DNA of 64,000 bases from Candidatus Gastranaerophilales bacterium (GCA_944324395.1 CALUWC010000010.1:25993-89992), one strand, 5' to 3'; counted from the first letter of the stretch, positions 9,792 to 18,909 are shown. Numbers and translations: made by a program. The notes: a model not told the origin generated them from the sequence alone.

Positions 9792-10133
9792 ATGTGGGAA
9801 ATAATAATTAAATGGGTTGCCTTTGCTCTGGTGATAGCTTTTGTCGGCTGGCTGACCCCGGGACTTGAAATTGACAACTTTCTTACAGCTATGATAGCGG
9901 CTGTCGTTATCACTTTAATCAACGCTATTATAAAACCTGTTGTTATGTTCTTAACACTTCCGATAAATGTATTTACGCTTGGTATTTTTACACTTGTAAT
10001 TAACGCACTGTTATTTATGTTTGCGGCATATTTAGTACCGGGAATAGAACTTGACGGATTTTTGAGTGCATTGATTGCTTCTGTTCTAATTTCTATATTT
10101 TCAGTTGTACTATCAATTTTCAAATTAAAATAG
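9792..10133 (+). CDS. Phage-holin-4_2 / YvlD-like small membrane protein
   Basis: This 113-residue protein has four hydrophobic helices and the family signatures WLTPGLEIDNFLTAMIAAVVITLINAIIKP (split here by the helices) and YLVPGIELDGFLSAL. It belongs to the small membrane protein family related to YvlD, named for distant similarity to holins although it is a normal chromosomal gene. Role unknown, possibly envelope stress. It has a strong AAAGGAGG ribosome site nine bases before the ATG and a hairpin terminator directly at its stop codon. Confidence 0.8.
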   Translation: MWEIIIKWVAFALVIAFVGWLTPGLEIDNFLTAMIAAVVITLINAIIKPVVMFLTLPINVFTLGIFTLVINALLFMFAAYLVPGIELDGFLSALIASVLISIFSVVLSIFKLK

Positions 10134-10156
10134 GGAACATAAAGTTCCCTATTTTT
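10127..10156. terminator. Bidirectional intrinsic terminator
   Basis: The sequence aatagggaac-ATAAA-gttccctatt forms a 10-bp perfect stem, with A-rich sequence on one side and TTTTTT on the other. It lies between two convergent genes and can end both. Confidence 0.85.
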
Positions 10157-10161
10157 TATAT

Positions 10162-11457
10162 TTACATCTCAAATTTTTGAAGAGCTGCTTTTTTATATTC
10201 CTCTGGAGTAAAAGTATCAGGAGCCTGAGCTTTAGGTTCCAAGCCCTTTTCCAACAGTTTCGGTGCAGCTTTTGCAAGTTTGTCTGATGTTATAAGTAAA
10301 TCTCTGTCTTTCTGTTTAGAAATCAGATGAATTGTCATTTCAGTCGGAGCACCGTCCGACGATACTTTTTCCTGAACTTTATAACTTGACCATTCTTCAG
10401 GCAAATTTTCTATTTTAGAATAATCTTTTTTTACACCCAGCCTCTTGTCAATTTCATTTTCAAGTATATTTGAAACATACTCTTTTTGAGATTCAAAATG
10501 GCATGGGTAAATTATTTCAGAGCCGATAACTTCTTCCGGATCCCTATTTTCATGTTTTTTGAACAGTTCTGCAGCCACAGCAAGATGAGCCAGTTCGTAA
10601 TCAAGAAATTCTTCCCATATAGGTTTTAAGATATCATCAACTTCATCTTCCATACAATTATAATAAGTACAAACTTCAGTAAATTCATGGATAAGAAGTT
10701 TTTCATATAGAGATTCCGTCGGATCAATCAGAGATTCATACATAGTAACATGTTCTTCTTCAACATCTTTTATTTCTGCATAAGTTTCTCTTAAACATTC
10801 ATTACCATATTCCATACCATGTTCTGCATAATAGTTATGAGTCTGCTGTTCTCCGGAAACTAAAGTTAAAATATTAACTTTGGTCTGCGGAGATGCTGTA
10901 GCTTTGTCATAATGCTTGCGAAGTCTTAAAACATTATCATTATGGTGATTTTGTGTCGGACGACTGAGCATAACATCAGTTTGATTTTGCAAAATATCAT
11001 CAGGGTCAACACCATGTTCCATATATGCCCACTGACTATATCGGTATAAATGGTCAAAATCTTCTAATAAACCAAAATCGAAAGTTTCTCTGACATAAGC
11101 ATCAGGTTCATTTTGTGCAAGCCAAGCTGTTAAATCAACAGCAACCTGCTCATAACCTAATGTCGTTTCTAACACAGATTGATCAGACGGGGTCAGCCAA
11201 TTAACGGTTGTTTGCTGCATATCTTCAATACGCTTTGCCATTGCAAGAAATTCTTTTGTTTCATCATCATCAGTAGTTCGTGCAAAGTGATGTTTAAAAT
11301 TCCATGCTTCGACTTCAATCCCGTTCATCAAAATCTGACGAGTTCGGGTATAACAATCCACTCCGTATTTATTAAATTTTCTATGTGCAATATCATGCCA
11401 GCTTCTAAGTTGTTTAGAAAGAGATACCCCTTTCTCTTTTAATGGATTAAAACTCAT
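10162..11457 (-). CDS. Ferritin-like diiron-type protein
   Basis: This 431-residue soluble protein is rich in paired Glu/His motifs on long helices: GYEQVAVDLTAWLA, SGEQQTHNYYAEHG, EEEHVTMYESL, HEFTEVCTYYNC and ELAHLAVAAELFKKHE. The ExxH pattern on several antiparallel helices is that of a ferritin-like/rubrerythrin-type four-helix diiron protein, here apparently with a longer multi-helix body. A role in iron or oxidative stress handling is inferred. I do not recognise a named subfamily. The ribosome site AAAGGAGA precedes the ATG. Confidence 0.6.
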   Translation of the reverse strand: MSFNPLKEKGVSLSKQLRSWHDIAHRKFNKYGVDCYTRTRQILMNGIEVEAWNFKHHFARTTDDDETKEFLAMAKRIEDMQQTTVNWLTPSDQSVLETTLGYEQVAVDLTAWLAQNEPDAYVRETFDFGLLEDFDHLYRYSQWAYMEHGVDPDDILQNQTDVMLSRPTQNHHNDNVLRLRKHYDKATASPQTKVNILTLVSGEQQTHNYYAEHGMEYGNECLRETYAEIKDVEEEHVTMYESLIDPTESLYEKLLIHEFTEVCTYYNCMEDEVDDILKPIWEEFLDYELAHLAVAAELFKKHENRDPEEVIGSEIIYPCHFESQKEYVSNILENEIDKRLGVKKDYSKIENLPEEWSSYKVQEKVSSDGAPTEMTIHLISKQKDRDLLITSDKLAKAAPKLLEKGLEPKAQAPDTFTPEEYKKAALQKFEM

Positions 11458-11560
11458 TATAAATCTCCTTTCTTTAAGGTAAATTTATAATAATCTAATC
11501 CAAGCTCTTTTATATTACATAGCCGATTATATTAAATACTTATCTTTTTCTATTATAAAA

Positions 11561-11944
11561 TTATTTTTTAAAAAAGCCTTCATATTTATTTATTAAATAG
11601 TTTTCATCAATTTTTGCCAATTTTCTGCACAAATCAGATTCTTCAGTTCCATGTGTTGTAAAATAAAAAAATTGACCTTCATTAGGAATCCCGCGAAATT
11701 TGTTAAGAAGCTTATTGAATATATTTACAGGAGAAATATTATTTATTATCAATGCAGGATGAGCAATTTTATTATCTTTTGAACTACCCATCATTACATA
11801 GTTAATCTCAGCATTATATTTTTTCCCGAATTTATTGACAGCTTTAGAACTTTTAACAGCATCATAAACAGCACCCGGCATACTTTCAAAACCCGGAACT
11901 CTTATCGCAGTGAAATTAGGTGATTGTATAGACTTAACATCCAT
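11561..11944 (-). CDS. Hypothetical lineage-specific protein (NFTAIR motif)
   Basis: The ATG at 11944 is chosen because AGAAAGGA lies upstream; a longer reading frame would run into the tRNA-Ala gene. The 127-residue protein begins MDVKSIQSPNFTAIRVPG and contains NYVMMGSSKDNKIAHPALIINNISP and a C-terminal GEQ/FFYFTTHGTEESD-like segment. The NFTA motif near residue 10 matches the N-terminal motif of other unknown proteins here. No known domain. Confidence 0.6.
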   Translation of the reverse strand: MDVKSIQSPNFTAIRVPGFESMPGAVYDAVKSSKAVNKFGKKYNAEINYVMMGSSKDNKIAHPALIINNISPVNIFNKLLNKFRGIPNEGQFFYFTTHGTEESDLCRKLAKIDENYLINKYEGFFKK

Positions 11945-11985
11945 TTTATAAATCCTTTCTGTAACAAAATCAAAACATAATAAAA

Positions 11986-12058
11986 TGGAGCGTAGGGGAC
12001 TTGAACCCCTGACCCCCACACTGCCAGTGTGATGCGCTACCAGCTGCGCTAACGCCCC
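11986..12058 (-). tRNA. tRNA-Ala (anticodon GGC)
   Basis: This 73-nt cloverleaf has the acceptor stem GGGGCGT pairing ACGCTCC, the D-arm AGCGCAGCTGGTAGCGC, the anticodon loop CTGGCAG giving GGC, and the T-arm GGGGTTCAAGTCCCC. The discriminator base is A and the CCA end is not encoded. Confidence 0.95.
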
Positions 12059-12098
12059 ATATATCTAATCTTATCAAAAAAATATTTTTAATAAAGAC

Positions 12099-12857
12099 CT
12101 ACGACAATTTTTTGATATAAAACATTACATGTTTTATCCACTGATCAGCGACGGATTTATCACAATATTTTCCGGAATGAGCTAATTCATAAAGAGTATT
12201 AAGATGTCTTTCTTTATGATGTTTAGCTACAGTTGCAGCCATTACATCAATACAAGATTCAACGTTTGAAAATTTTCTTAAACCCTTTTTTCCCATAATT
12301 CCGCCAACATTATTTTTATTCAATGCGGCAGAAGAAGTTCCTCTTGCGGATTCAGTCATAGAAATAGCCATTAATAAAACCGGATTCACCCCATACTTAT
12401 CTGCTTTATTCAAAAATACCGCAGCTTTATTTTTAAGCGGGTTTGCCGCTGATATCTTTTTAGTAAGAAGATTGTTTAAAGAATCATTTAACTCTTTAGC
12501 GGATTTATAAGCCCCGTCCATAAGAAGAACATCCTTTGCAGATTTTATAACAGGAACTTTCGGTACATTTTTACTGACTGTAGAAACTTTTGTTTTTGAG
12601 CCAAAACAGTCTGTAATTATTCCCGGTGCTGTATGGACAAATAAATCACCTTCACTTGCGGCAAAGCTTGCGGATTTATTTGCAATCTGAGAGTTAAAAC
12701 CGCCGGACATAAACACAGCAGCTACAACAGCTTTTTTACCTTTATCACCAACCTGTTCCGCACATTTTTTCGTACTTTTTAATATATATTTTCCTGACTT
12801 GAGCGTAAAATTCACAGCACTATTTACACTTATATTATGTATATGGGGTATTTTCAT
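12099..12857 (-). CDS. Glucosaminidase-like (lysozyme-fold) protein
   Basis: Start taken at the ATG 12857, nine bases after AAGGAT; a GTG two codons upstream is possible. The 252-residue protein has an N-terminal NFT motif (SVNSAVNFTLKSGK), a poorly conserved linker, and from about residue 145 a domain resembling mannosyl-glycoprotein endo-beta-N-acetylglucosaminidases: KYGVNPVLLMAISMTESARGTSSA with the putative catalytic Glu169, then NNVGGIMGKKGLRKF. Such domains cleave the peptidoglycan glycan strand. There is no obvious signal peptide, so how it reaches the wall is unclear. Confidence 0.7.
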   Translation of the reverse strand: MKIPHIHNISVNSAVNFTLKSGKYILKSTKKCAEQVGDKGKKAVVAAVFMSGGFNSQIANKSASFAASEGDLFVHTAPGIITDCFGSKTKVSTVSKNVPKVPVIKSAKDVLLMDGAYKSAKELNDSLNNLLTKKISAANPLKNKAAVFLNKADKYGVNPVLLMAISMTESARGTSSAALNKNNVGGIMGKKGLRKFSNVESCIDVMAATVAKHHKERHLNTLYELAHSGKYCDKSVADQWIKHVMFYIKKLS

Positions 12858-12988
12858 TTTCACAATCCTTCTAACAACTATATTTTACAATAATAAAAAC
12901 AAATGAAACAAAAAATTTACTATTTATTAATATTTGTTCATATATAGCCGCCATTTTAAGATATTTTACCTTCGAAATTTATTCTCTT

Positions 12989-13411
12989 TTAACGATAAGA
13001 ACCGGTTTTTCTTCCATACCGGTCATAACGAACAGTACGACCTGATGAGTCCTTTTTTAACGTTCCGGTTTTCCTGCCATATTGATCGTATATTGTAGTT
13101 GTTCCGCCGGAATTTGTTTTATATGAGCCTGTTTTGCGTCCATATTTGTCATAAGTATTATAACCGTTTTGAGTTTCTCGATAGGAACCTGTTTTACGGC
13201 CGTAGCGGTCATACGTATTATAACCATTTGAAGTTTCACGATAAGAACCAGTTTTACGACCATATTTGTCATAAGTATTGTAGCCGTTTGGAGTTTCTTT
13301 GTATGAACCTGTCTTGCGGCCGTACTGGTCATAAATATTACCTGCCCAAACACTATTTAAAGATAGAGCAAATATAAACAAAACCGCCAAACCGGAAAAT
13401 ATATTTTTCAC
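12989..13411 (-). CDS. Secreted YGRKTG-repeat protein
   Basis: This 140-residue protein has a signal peptide (MKNIFSGLAVLFIFALSLNSVWA) and six tandem units of about 20 residues. Each is built on Y-D-x-Y-G-R-K-T-G-S-Y-x-E-T-x-N-G-Y-N-T; the last two are diverged and the final one is truncated. The mature protein is strongly basic and Tyr/Gly-rich. Repeats of this kind occur in surface or secreted proteins and may form a beta-roll or bind polyanions; the function is not known. The DNA repeats are about 60 bp long. Confidence 0.8.
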   Translation of the reverse strand: MKNIFSGLAVLFIFALSLNSVWAGNIYDQYGRKTGSYKETPNGYNTYDKYGRKTGSYRETSNGYNTYDRYGRKTGSYRETQNGYNTYDKYGRKTGSYKTNSGGTTTIYDQYGRKTGTLKKDSSGRTVRYDRYGRKTGSYR

Positions 13412-13501
13412 TCCGCAGCCTCCTATATATCTTATGATACTAAAATTATCGCAAAATAATTATATTTTGGCAACACATAAAAAATGTAATATAATATAAC
13501 T

Positions 13502-13993
13502 ATGACAAACTGCAAGAGTTTTTCTCCTAAAATAACAACTAAATCAAAAATTTTGATACTCGGGTCAATGCCAGGAGTAAAATCTCTGGAAGAACAACAG
13601 TATTATGCCCACCCACAGAATCGTTTCTGGAAATTGATGGGATTGTTCTGTAAATGTGCAAACATGAATGATTTAAATTACAGCAACAAAATAAATATTC
13701 TTCTTGATAATGGATTTGCACTCTGGGATGTAATAAAATTTTGCAGCAGAGAAGGAAGCTTAGACTCAAATATTCAAGATGAAATCCCGAATGAAATTCC
13801 TGAACTTTTAAAAAATTACCCTAATATAGAAAAAATATGTTTGAACGGAAATACGGCATATACCACTTTCACGAAATATTATCCGCAATTGTTACAAGAG
13901 TACAAATGCTATAATATGCCATCAACCAGCCCTGCAAATGCAAAATATACCCTGAACAAACTCTATGACAAATGGTCTGATGCCATAAAATAA
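13502..13993 (+). CDS. DNA-deoxyinosine (hypoxanthine) glycosylase, UDG superfamily
   Basis: This 163-residue protein has the family 6 uracil-DNA-glycosylase-like signature KILILGSMPGVKSLEEQQYYAHPQNRFW at the start (split: LGSMPG at 18-23, YYAHPQNRFW at 31-40), LWDVIKFCSREGSLDS, and the C-terminal MPSTSPANA motif. Members excise hypoxanthine from deaminated adenine in DNA as part of base-excision repair. Length matches the family. It is convergent with the polyene-type ketosynthase gene and not part of that cluster. Confidence 0.85.
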   Translation: MTNCKSFSPKITTKSKILILGSMPGVKSLEEQQYYAHPQNRFWKLMGLFCKCANMNDLNYSNKINILLDNGFALWDVIKFCSREGSLDSNIQDEIPNEIPELLKNYPNIEKICLNGNTAYTTFTKYYPQLLQEYKCYNMPSTSPANAKYTLNKLYDKWSDAIK

Positions 13994-14008
13994 TTCTTTT
14001 GTATAAAA

Positions 14009-15235
14009 CTACGGCATAACTTTAAAAATTAAAGATGTATTGATTCCGCCAAAGGCAAAATTGTTTGTCATTACAATATCGGTATCTATTTCTCGGCCTG
14101 AACCCGTAATATAATCAAGCTTTCCGCATTCTTCATCAACTTCACTAAGGTTCAATGTAGGACAGAACCATTTTTTCTTTGCCATATCTATCGTTAATAT
14201 TGCTTCTATAGCACCGCAGGCACCAAGAGTATGACCTGTGTAGCTCTTTATAGAACTTACCGGAACCGCACGTTTAAAAACATCATAAGTTGCATTGGAT
14301 TCAGCAGTATCACCTTGAATTGTCGCCGTACCATGTGCATTTACATACCCGATAACATCAGGAGAAATTCCTGCATCTTTTAGAGCCAGTTCTAATGCCG
14401 ATTTCATTTTATCCCGATTTGGACTTGTTATATGAGTTCCGTCTGTACTCGTTCCAAATCCTAAAACTTCTGCGTAAATCTTTGCTCCGCGTTTTTTAGC
14501 ATGCTCATATTCTTCCAGAATTACAGTACCTGCACCTTCGCCCACAACAAGTCCATCGCGGTTTTTGTCAAAAGGTGACGGGGTTAATTCCGGAGTACCG
14601 TTTTTCTGGCTTGTCGCATACAAAGTGTCAAATATAGCAATCTGTGTCGGATGAAGTTCATCAGCTCCGCCTGCAATCATTATATCAGCATAACCGTTTT
14701 TAATAGCTTCATATCCGTAACCTATTCCCATAGCTCCTGATGTACAGGCTGTTGATGAAGGAATTAATCTGCCGGTTGTTTTAAAATACAACGAAATATT
14801 AACAGCAGAAGTCTGCGGCATCATCTTAACATAACTTCCGGATGTTACTGTTCTGACCTCTTTTTTATCCATCATTGAATAAAAATCAATAATACTTTCC
14901 AAAGAGCCGGAAGAAGAACCGTAGCTTACACCCGTTTGACCATTAGTAATAATTTCATCACCAAACAAACCTGCATCTTTCAATGCTTCTTCAGCCGTTA
15001 CAACACTCATAATTGCAACCCTGCCCATTGTCCTAAGATCCTTACGGGTATAATGTGCAGGAATAACAAAATCTCCGGCAGGAGCTGCAAGTTTCGTATT
15101 TAATCTGGTAAATACTTCCAACTCAGGCATATATTTTACACAATTTTTCAAGTTCAAAAGACGCTCAAATGCTTGCACTCTTGAATTGCCCAGAGGTGAA
15201 GTCTGAGCCATGCCGGTAACAACAACACGCCTCAT
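14009..15235 (-). CDS. Beta-ketoacyl-ACP synthase (FabF/ApeO-type), aryl-polyene-like cluster
   Basis: This 408-residue KS-II family condensing enzyme has a complete Cys-His-His triad: ACTSGAMGIGYG (Cys), VNAHGTATIQGD (His) and SYTGHTLGACGA (His). It should extend an ACP-bound polyene chain by decarboxylative condensation of malonyl units. Its ATG overlaps the stop of the ketoreductase gene (TAATG), so the two are translationally coupled. It is the last gene of the leftward arm of the cluster. Whether it corresponds to ApeO or ApeR of known aryl polyene clusters needs phylogeny. Confidence 0.85.
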   Translation of the reverse strand: MRRVVVTGMAQTSPLGNSRVQAFERLLNLKNCVKYMPELEVFTRLNTKLAAPAGDFVIPAHYTRKDLRTMGRVAIMSVVTAEEALKDAGLFGDEIITNGQTGVSYGSSSGSLESIIDFYSMMDKKEVRTVTSGSYVKMMPQTSAVNISLYFKTTGRLIPSSTACTSGAMGIGYGYEAIKNGYADIMIAGGADELHPTQIAIFDTLYATSQKNGTPELTPSPFDKNRDGLVVGEGAGTVILEEYEHAKKRGAKIYAEVLGFGTSTDGTHITSPNRDKMKSALELALKDAGISPDVIGYVNAHGTATIQGDTAESNATYDVFKRAVPVSSIKSYTGHTLGACGAIEAILTIDMAKKKWFCPTLNLSEVDEECGKLDYITGSGREIDTDIVMTNNFAFGGINTSLIFKVMP

Positions 15236-15960
15236 TAATACAACCCTCCGTTAACTGAAATAACTTGTCCTGTAATATATCCGGCATCTTCACTCATAAG
15301 ATAATTGACAAGACTTGCCACCTCTTTTGCTGTTCCGAAACGTTTCATCGGAATATGTTTTTTTATTTCTTCAACAGGTAAATCATGTGTCATATCGGAT
15401 TCTATAGCTCCGGGAGCAACACAATTTACTGTAATTTTACGTTTGGCAAGTTCAAGTGCCAAGGCCTTTGCGGCACCGATAATGCCAGCCTTGGAAGCAC
15501 TGTAATTAACCTGCCCGTAGTTGCCTCTAATACCTGATACAGATGACATGGCAACAATCCTGCCCTTAATTCGAGAAGCTATCATTGGCATAACTATAGG
15601 TTTTAATACATTGTAAAATCCACCGAGATTTGTATTTAAAACGTTATCCCAATCCTCATCGGTCATTGAGGGAAATACTGAATCACTTGTAATCCCTGCA
15701 TTTAAGACCACTCCATAATAAATTCCATTCTTTTCAATATCCTTAGATATAACTTTTTGACACTGCTCTCTGTTTGTAGTATCAAATTGCAAAATCCGTC
15801 CGCGTACCCCGTATTTTTTTATTTCTTCAAGTACTTCCTGAGCTTTTTGAATATTTTTATTACAGTGCAACACTATATCAAACCCGTTTTGAGCCAGATA
15901 TAAAGCTGTTTCTTTTCCTATTCCCCTGCTGGAACCGGTTATTAGTACAACTTTTCCCAT
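15235..15960 (-). CDS. 3-oxoacyl-ACP reductase (FabG/ApeQ-type SDR)
   Basis: This 241-residue short-chain dehydrogenase has the NADPH-binding GSSRGIGKETA motif, NAGIT, and the catalytic Ser-Tyr-Lys set (SSVSG, then YSASK). The C-terminus ends in ITGQVISVNGG, typical of FabG. It reduces the 3-ketoacyl-ACP formed by the ketosynthases. It lies four bases downstream of the dehydratase gene and overlaps the ketosynthase gene, so the arm is one operon. Confidence 0.88.
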   Translation of the reverse strand: MGKVVLITGSSRGIGKETALYLAQNGFDIVLHCNKNIQKAQEVLEEIKKYGVRGRILQFDTTNREQCQKVISKDIEKNGIYYGVVLNAGITSDSVFPSMTDEDWDNVLNTNLGGFYNVLKPIVMPMIASRIKGRIVAMSSVSGIRGNYGQVNYSASKAGIIGAAKALALELAKRKITVNCVAPGAIESDMTHDLPVEEIKKHIPMKRFGTAKEVASLVNYLMSEDAGYITGQVISVNGGLY

Positions 15961-15964
15961 AATA

Positions 15965-16417
15965 TTATACTCCGATGCTATTCAAGTATTGCTGTGCATC
16001 CTGAGGCTGGTAAGCATTTATTGTAGCCTTTGCACACTCAACACCACTATTATAAATTAAACATTCAAATGAAACAAGTTCATTATCACAAAATATTTCT
16101 TTTGCCTTAATTAAATATTTTCTGCCGTTTTCAAATTTATCAACAGAACACTTATAAGAACGTGTTCCTAATAAAAAACCAATTTTAGGTGTAACATTAT
16201 GATTTCTAAAATGAGTATAAGCAGCAATAGACTGTGCCATAAATTCAATTCCCAAAAGATAAGACACACCGTTTAGTTCTTTTTCAAAAAATACATTATC
16301 CTCTCTAATTGTGACATTTGTCAGAATATATTCTTCTTTAATATTAACTTCTTCAATATCGTCTATTAGTATCATCGGATAATTATGCGGTAATATTTTT
16401 TCCAAATCGTATTTCAT
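15965..16417 (-). CDS. Hotdog-fold 3-hydroxyacyl-ACP dehydratase (ApeP-like)
   Basis: This 150-residue single-domain hotdog protein begins with LPHNYPMILIDDIEEV, the hallmark of ApeP-type dehydratases, followed by GIEFMAQSIAAYTHFR on the central helix and KIGFLLGTRSYKC. It removes water from the 3-hydroxyacyl intermediate to give the conjugated double bonds. Because no enoyl reductase is present in the cluster, the double bonds would be retained, giving a polyene. Start is one base after the upstream ketosynthase stop. Confidence 0.82.
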   Translation of the reverse strand: MKYDLEKILPHNYPMILIDDIEEVNIKEEYILTNVTIREDNVFFEKELNGVSYLLGIEFMAQSIAAYTHFRNHNVTPKIGFLLGTRSYKCSVDKFENGRKYLIKAKEIFCDNELVSFECLIYNSGVECAKATINAYQPQDAQQYLNSIGV

Positions 16418-16418
16418 G

Positions 16419-17495
16419 TTACTTCCCTAAAATTATAACTGCGTTTGTGCCACCAAAACCAAAAGCGTTACACATAATATTTTTAACTTCTTTAACTTTA
16501 GTTCCTTTTTTTACAAGATTTATTTTCGGAATTCCCGGGTTATACTCACCATCATAAATATGCGGAGGCAAAGTACAACTGCCGCTTCTTAAAAGCTCAT
16601 AACATATTGCCGTTTCTATACTGGCAGATGCACCCAAACAGTGACCCGTAAGAGGCTTAGTAGCACCGGCAAAAATGTTTTCGCCGAAAACATTATATAT
16701 TGCATTGGCTTCCATTGTATCATTAGCAAGAGTTCCCGTACCATGAAGATTTATATAATCAATATCTTTTGGAGCTAATCCTGATTCTTTCAACGCTAAA
16801 AGCATTGCATTTGCAGCCTCAATGCCTTCTGGTTCCGGAGTCGAAGCATGATATGCATCCGACGTTTCGCCTATCCCGAGAACTTTTATCCCCTCGTCTT
16901 TTTTATCGAGTATAAATACAGCAGCCGCTTCAGAAATATTTATACCTGTCGGATTTTTACTGAACGGATTTGAACGCTTCTCCGACAGAACTTCTAACGA
17001 TTTAAATCCTGCCAGCGGGAATTGGGAAATTTCATCTGTTCCGCCTGCAATAACAGCATCACAAAGTCCGCATTCAATCCATTGTTTTGCAGTCAAAAAA
17101 GCTTTTATACCTGAAGAGCAAGCCGTTGATACCCCGCAGCAAAGTCCTTCTAAGCCCAGATAATCTTTTACAAACTCTGCAGGATTACTCATTTTTAAAA
17201 ATTCATAATTGTGAGTTTTTTCGTAATCATCAATTCCGGTATTTGTGGTTGAAAATACGACACCTATTCTTTTAGAACCGTATTCCTTTATAAGTTTTTC
17301 AATATCCGGCTGGATTTTATTTAAACAATGCAAAAGCATTCTGTTACAACGAATGTTATAAACTTCCTTATGTATTTCAGGCAGAAGAGTTGTAATTTTA
17401 AAATCAACAATTTTCCCATCAATAATATTTTGGAAAATTTCTTCTAAATTTTCACCTAAATTACATATAGCAGCTGCTTTTGTAATTCTAATCAT
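16419..17495 (-). CDS. Second beta-ketoacyl synthase (ApeR-like)
   Basis: This 358-residue ketosynthase is shorter than FabF by about 50 residues but keeps Cys (STACSSGIKAF), His (INLHGTGTLAND) and His (PLTGHCLGAS), so it should be catalytic. It heads the leftward operon (KS, dehydratase, ketoreductase, KS). Only 49 bases separate it from the divergent rightward arm, so both arms probably share a control region. It may act in initiation, or pair with the chain-length-factor-like protein at 17545. Confidence 0.82.
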   Translation of the reverse strand: MIRITKAAAICNLGENLEEIFQNIIDGKIVDFKITTLLPEIHKEVYNIRCNRMLLHCLNKIQPDIEKLIKEYGSKRIGVVFSTTNTGIDDYEKTHNYEFLKMSNPAEFVKDYLGLEGLCCGVSTACSSGIKAFLTAKQWIECGLCDAVIAGGTDEISQFPLAGFKSLEVLSEKRSNPFSKNPTGINISEAAAVFILDKKDEGIKVLGIGETSDAYHASTPEPEGIEAANAMLLALKESGLAPKDIDYINLHGTGTLANDTMEANAIYNVFGENIFAGATKPLTGHCLGASASIETAICYELLRSGSCTLPPHIYDGEYNPGIPKINLVKKGTKVKEVKNIMCNAFGFGGTNAVIILGK

Positions 17496-17544
17496 TATTC
17501 CTCTTCTTGCAGAATTTTTCTATCAATATTATACTTATAATATC
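17496..17544. promoter_or_regulatory. Divergent promoter region of the polyene-type cluster
   Basis: The 49-base spacer between the two arms is AT-rich and has TATAAT-like boxes on both strands (plus strand at 17536-17541; the reverse complement of attata at about 17529). A weak AAGAGGAAT ribosome site serves the leftward gene. The rightward gene has no clear ribosome site. Shared control of both arms is inferred from the geometry. Confidence 0.4.
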
Positions 17545-18135
17545 ATGAAGGAAATTATTTTTGATATAAAAAAATATTCTTATGTTAAAGATGAAGAGTG
17601 TGACGTTTCTTTCATTCCAATGATGACAAGAAGAAAACTCAACAAATTTGGAAGATGTGCTTTATATACTCTTTACAAAGTATATGAAAAGAATTCACCC
17701 CGTCTAGTATTCGCTTCCGAATACGGGGACACAGAAAGAGTTGATAAGTTGATTAATCAACGAGTAACAGACGGTGACGTTTCACCCAACGGTTTCAGTT
17801 CATCTGTTCATAATGCTTCTATCGGATTATTTTCCTTGCTTGAAAAAAATAAAACAGGTTACAATTCTATTTCTGCAGGCGAAAGAACTATTGCACAAGG
17901 ATTTCTGGAAAGTATTTTATCAAAGAATGCTGTTTTTTGTTATGCGGAAAGCCTTGGCGGCTTAAAAAGTGTTTCTGTATCAATCAATAATTCTAATGAC
18001 GGAAAATATTTACTATCAGAAAATATTGAAAATCTTGAATCAAAAGATTCTTTTGAAGATTTCATCAGATTTCTTGACGGGAAAGAAGATTTATTTGTAA
18101 GTGAGGTATTCAAAATTCAAAGGATTGCACCATGA
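17545..18135 (+). CDS. Ketosynthase-like chain-length-factor protein (ApeC-like)
   Basis: This 196-residue protein resembles the N-terminal half of a ketosynthase (the Ketoacyl-synt_2 type found in aryl polyene clusters). Visible features are SFIPMMTRRKLNKFGRCALY, a conserved FASEYGDTER segment and GFSSSVHNASIGLFSLL. It lacks the Cys and His active-site residues of a full KS, so it should be non-catalytic and act as a partner subunit that sets chain length. It heads the rightward arm. Its stop overlaps the next start (ATGA). Confidence 0.75.
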   Translation: MKEIIFDIKKYSYVKDEECDVSFIPMMTRRKLNKFGRCALYTLYKVYEKNSPRLVFASEYGDTERVDKLINQRVTDGDVSPNGFSSSVHNASIGLFSLLEKNKTGYNSISAGERTIAQGFLESILSKNAVFCYAESLGGLKSVSVSINNSNDGKYLLSENIENLESKDSFEDFIRFLDGKEDLFVSEVFKIQRIAP

Positions 18136-18863
18136 AATTTCTCAGAGCAATTCTTGTACTGGCTGAAATATGTTTCTTTGGCATTGGAGCGTTAATAATA
18201 GGCTGCATTATATTTCCGTTATTATCTTTATTCATAAAAGAAGAAAACCGACGAAAATTATTTTCAAATATAATACATTCATCATGGAATTTCTTTGTAG
18301 GATTGATGAAAAATACAAGAATAATCAATATCAACATTGATGGAGATTTGTCTAAAGTAAAAGGTAAAATTATTGCAGCTTCCCACCCCAGTTTAATTGA
18401 TATTGTTATTCTTATAGGAAACATGCCCAATTCTTTGTGCCTTGCCAAAAAAGAGCTTTTAAAAAATCCTGTTATGCACAATATTGTAAAATCCCTTTAT
18501 ATAATCAATAATATAGAACCTGAAATTTTCCAAAAAAATGCAATGAAGGCACTGGCTGACGGATACAATATTGTAATTTTTCCGACAGGAACAAGAACTC
18601 TGCCGGGAGAACAAATTAAAATTCATAAAGGAGCCGCACAACTTTCATTGGTATCCGGAATTAATATTGTACCGGTGAATATAAAAACAGATTATCCGTT
18701 TTTAATAAAACATCACTCCCCGCTTGATGCAGGAAATAAGCCGGTGAATTACAATATAAAAATCATGCCTGAAATAAATCCTGAAAATTATATAAATGAC
18801 ACAGACAGTGAAATAAAAGCTCGCAACCGAATATCAGAAAAAATTAAAGAATATATAAATTGA
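18132..18863 (+). CDS. PlsC-type 1-acyl-glycerol-3-phosphate acyltransferase-like protein (ApeD-like)
   Basis: This 243-residue membrane-associated acyltransferase has an N-terminal hydrophobic helix (residues 5-30), the catalytic H-x4-D block (ASHPSLIDIVI) and the VIFPTGTRT substrate block, which replaces the usual FPEGTR. Such LPLAT proteins are common in aryl polyene clusters, where they are thought to attach fatty acyl or polyene chains to a lipid anchor. Translation is coupled to the upstream gene. Confidence 0.8.
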   Translation: MKFLRAILVLAEICFFGIGALIIGCIIFPLLSLFIKEENRRKLFSNIIHSSWNFFVGLMKNTRIININIDGDLSKVKGKIIAASHPSLIDIVILIGNMPNSLCLAKKELLKNPVMHNIVKSLYIINNIEPEIFQKNAMKALADGYNIVIFPTGTRTLPGEQIKIHKGAAQLSLVSGINIVPVNIKTDYPFLIKHHSPLDAGNKPVNYNIKIMPEINPENYINDTDSEIKARNRISEKIKEYIN

Positions 18864-18909
18864 CTTTAGAAAGGGATTAAGTTATAAATTTAGTATAGGA
18901 ATTAGATAA

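Noticed and set aside
13057..13377. Frames on both strands across the YGRKTG repeat gene
   Set aside because: Repetitive shadows. Only the minus-strand frame at 12989-13411 has a signal peptide and a regular repeat.
12989..13411. 60-bp repeats considered as a CRISPR array
   Set aside because: The repeats are in frame and encode regular protein units without unique spacers; no cas genes are present.
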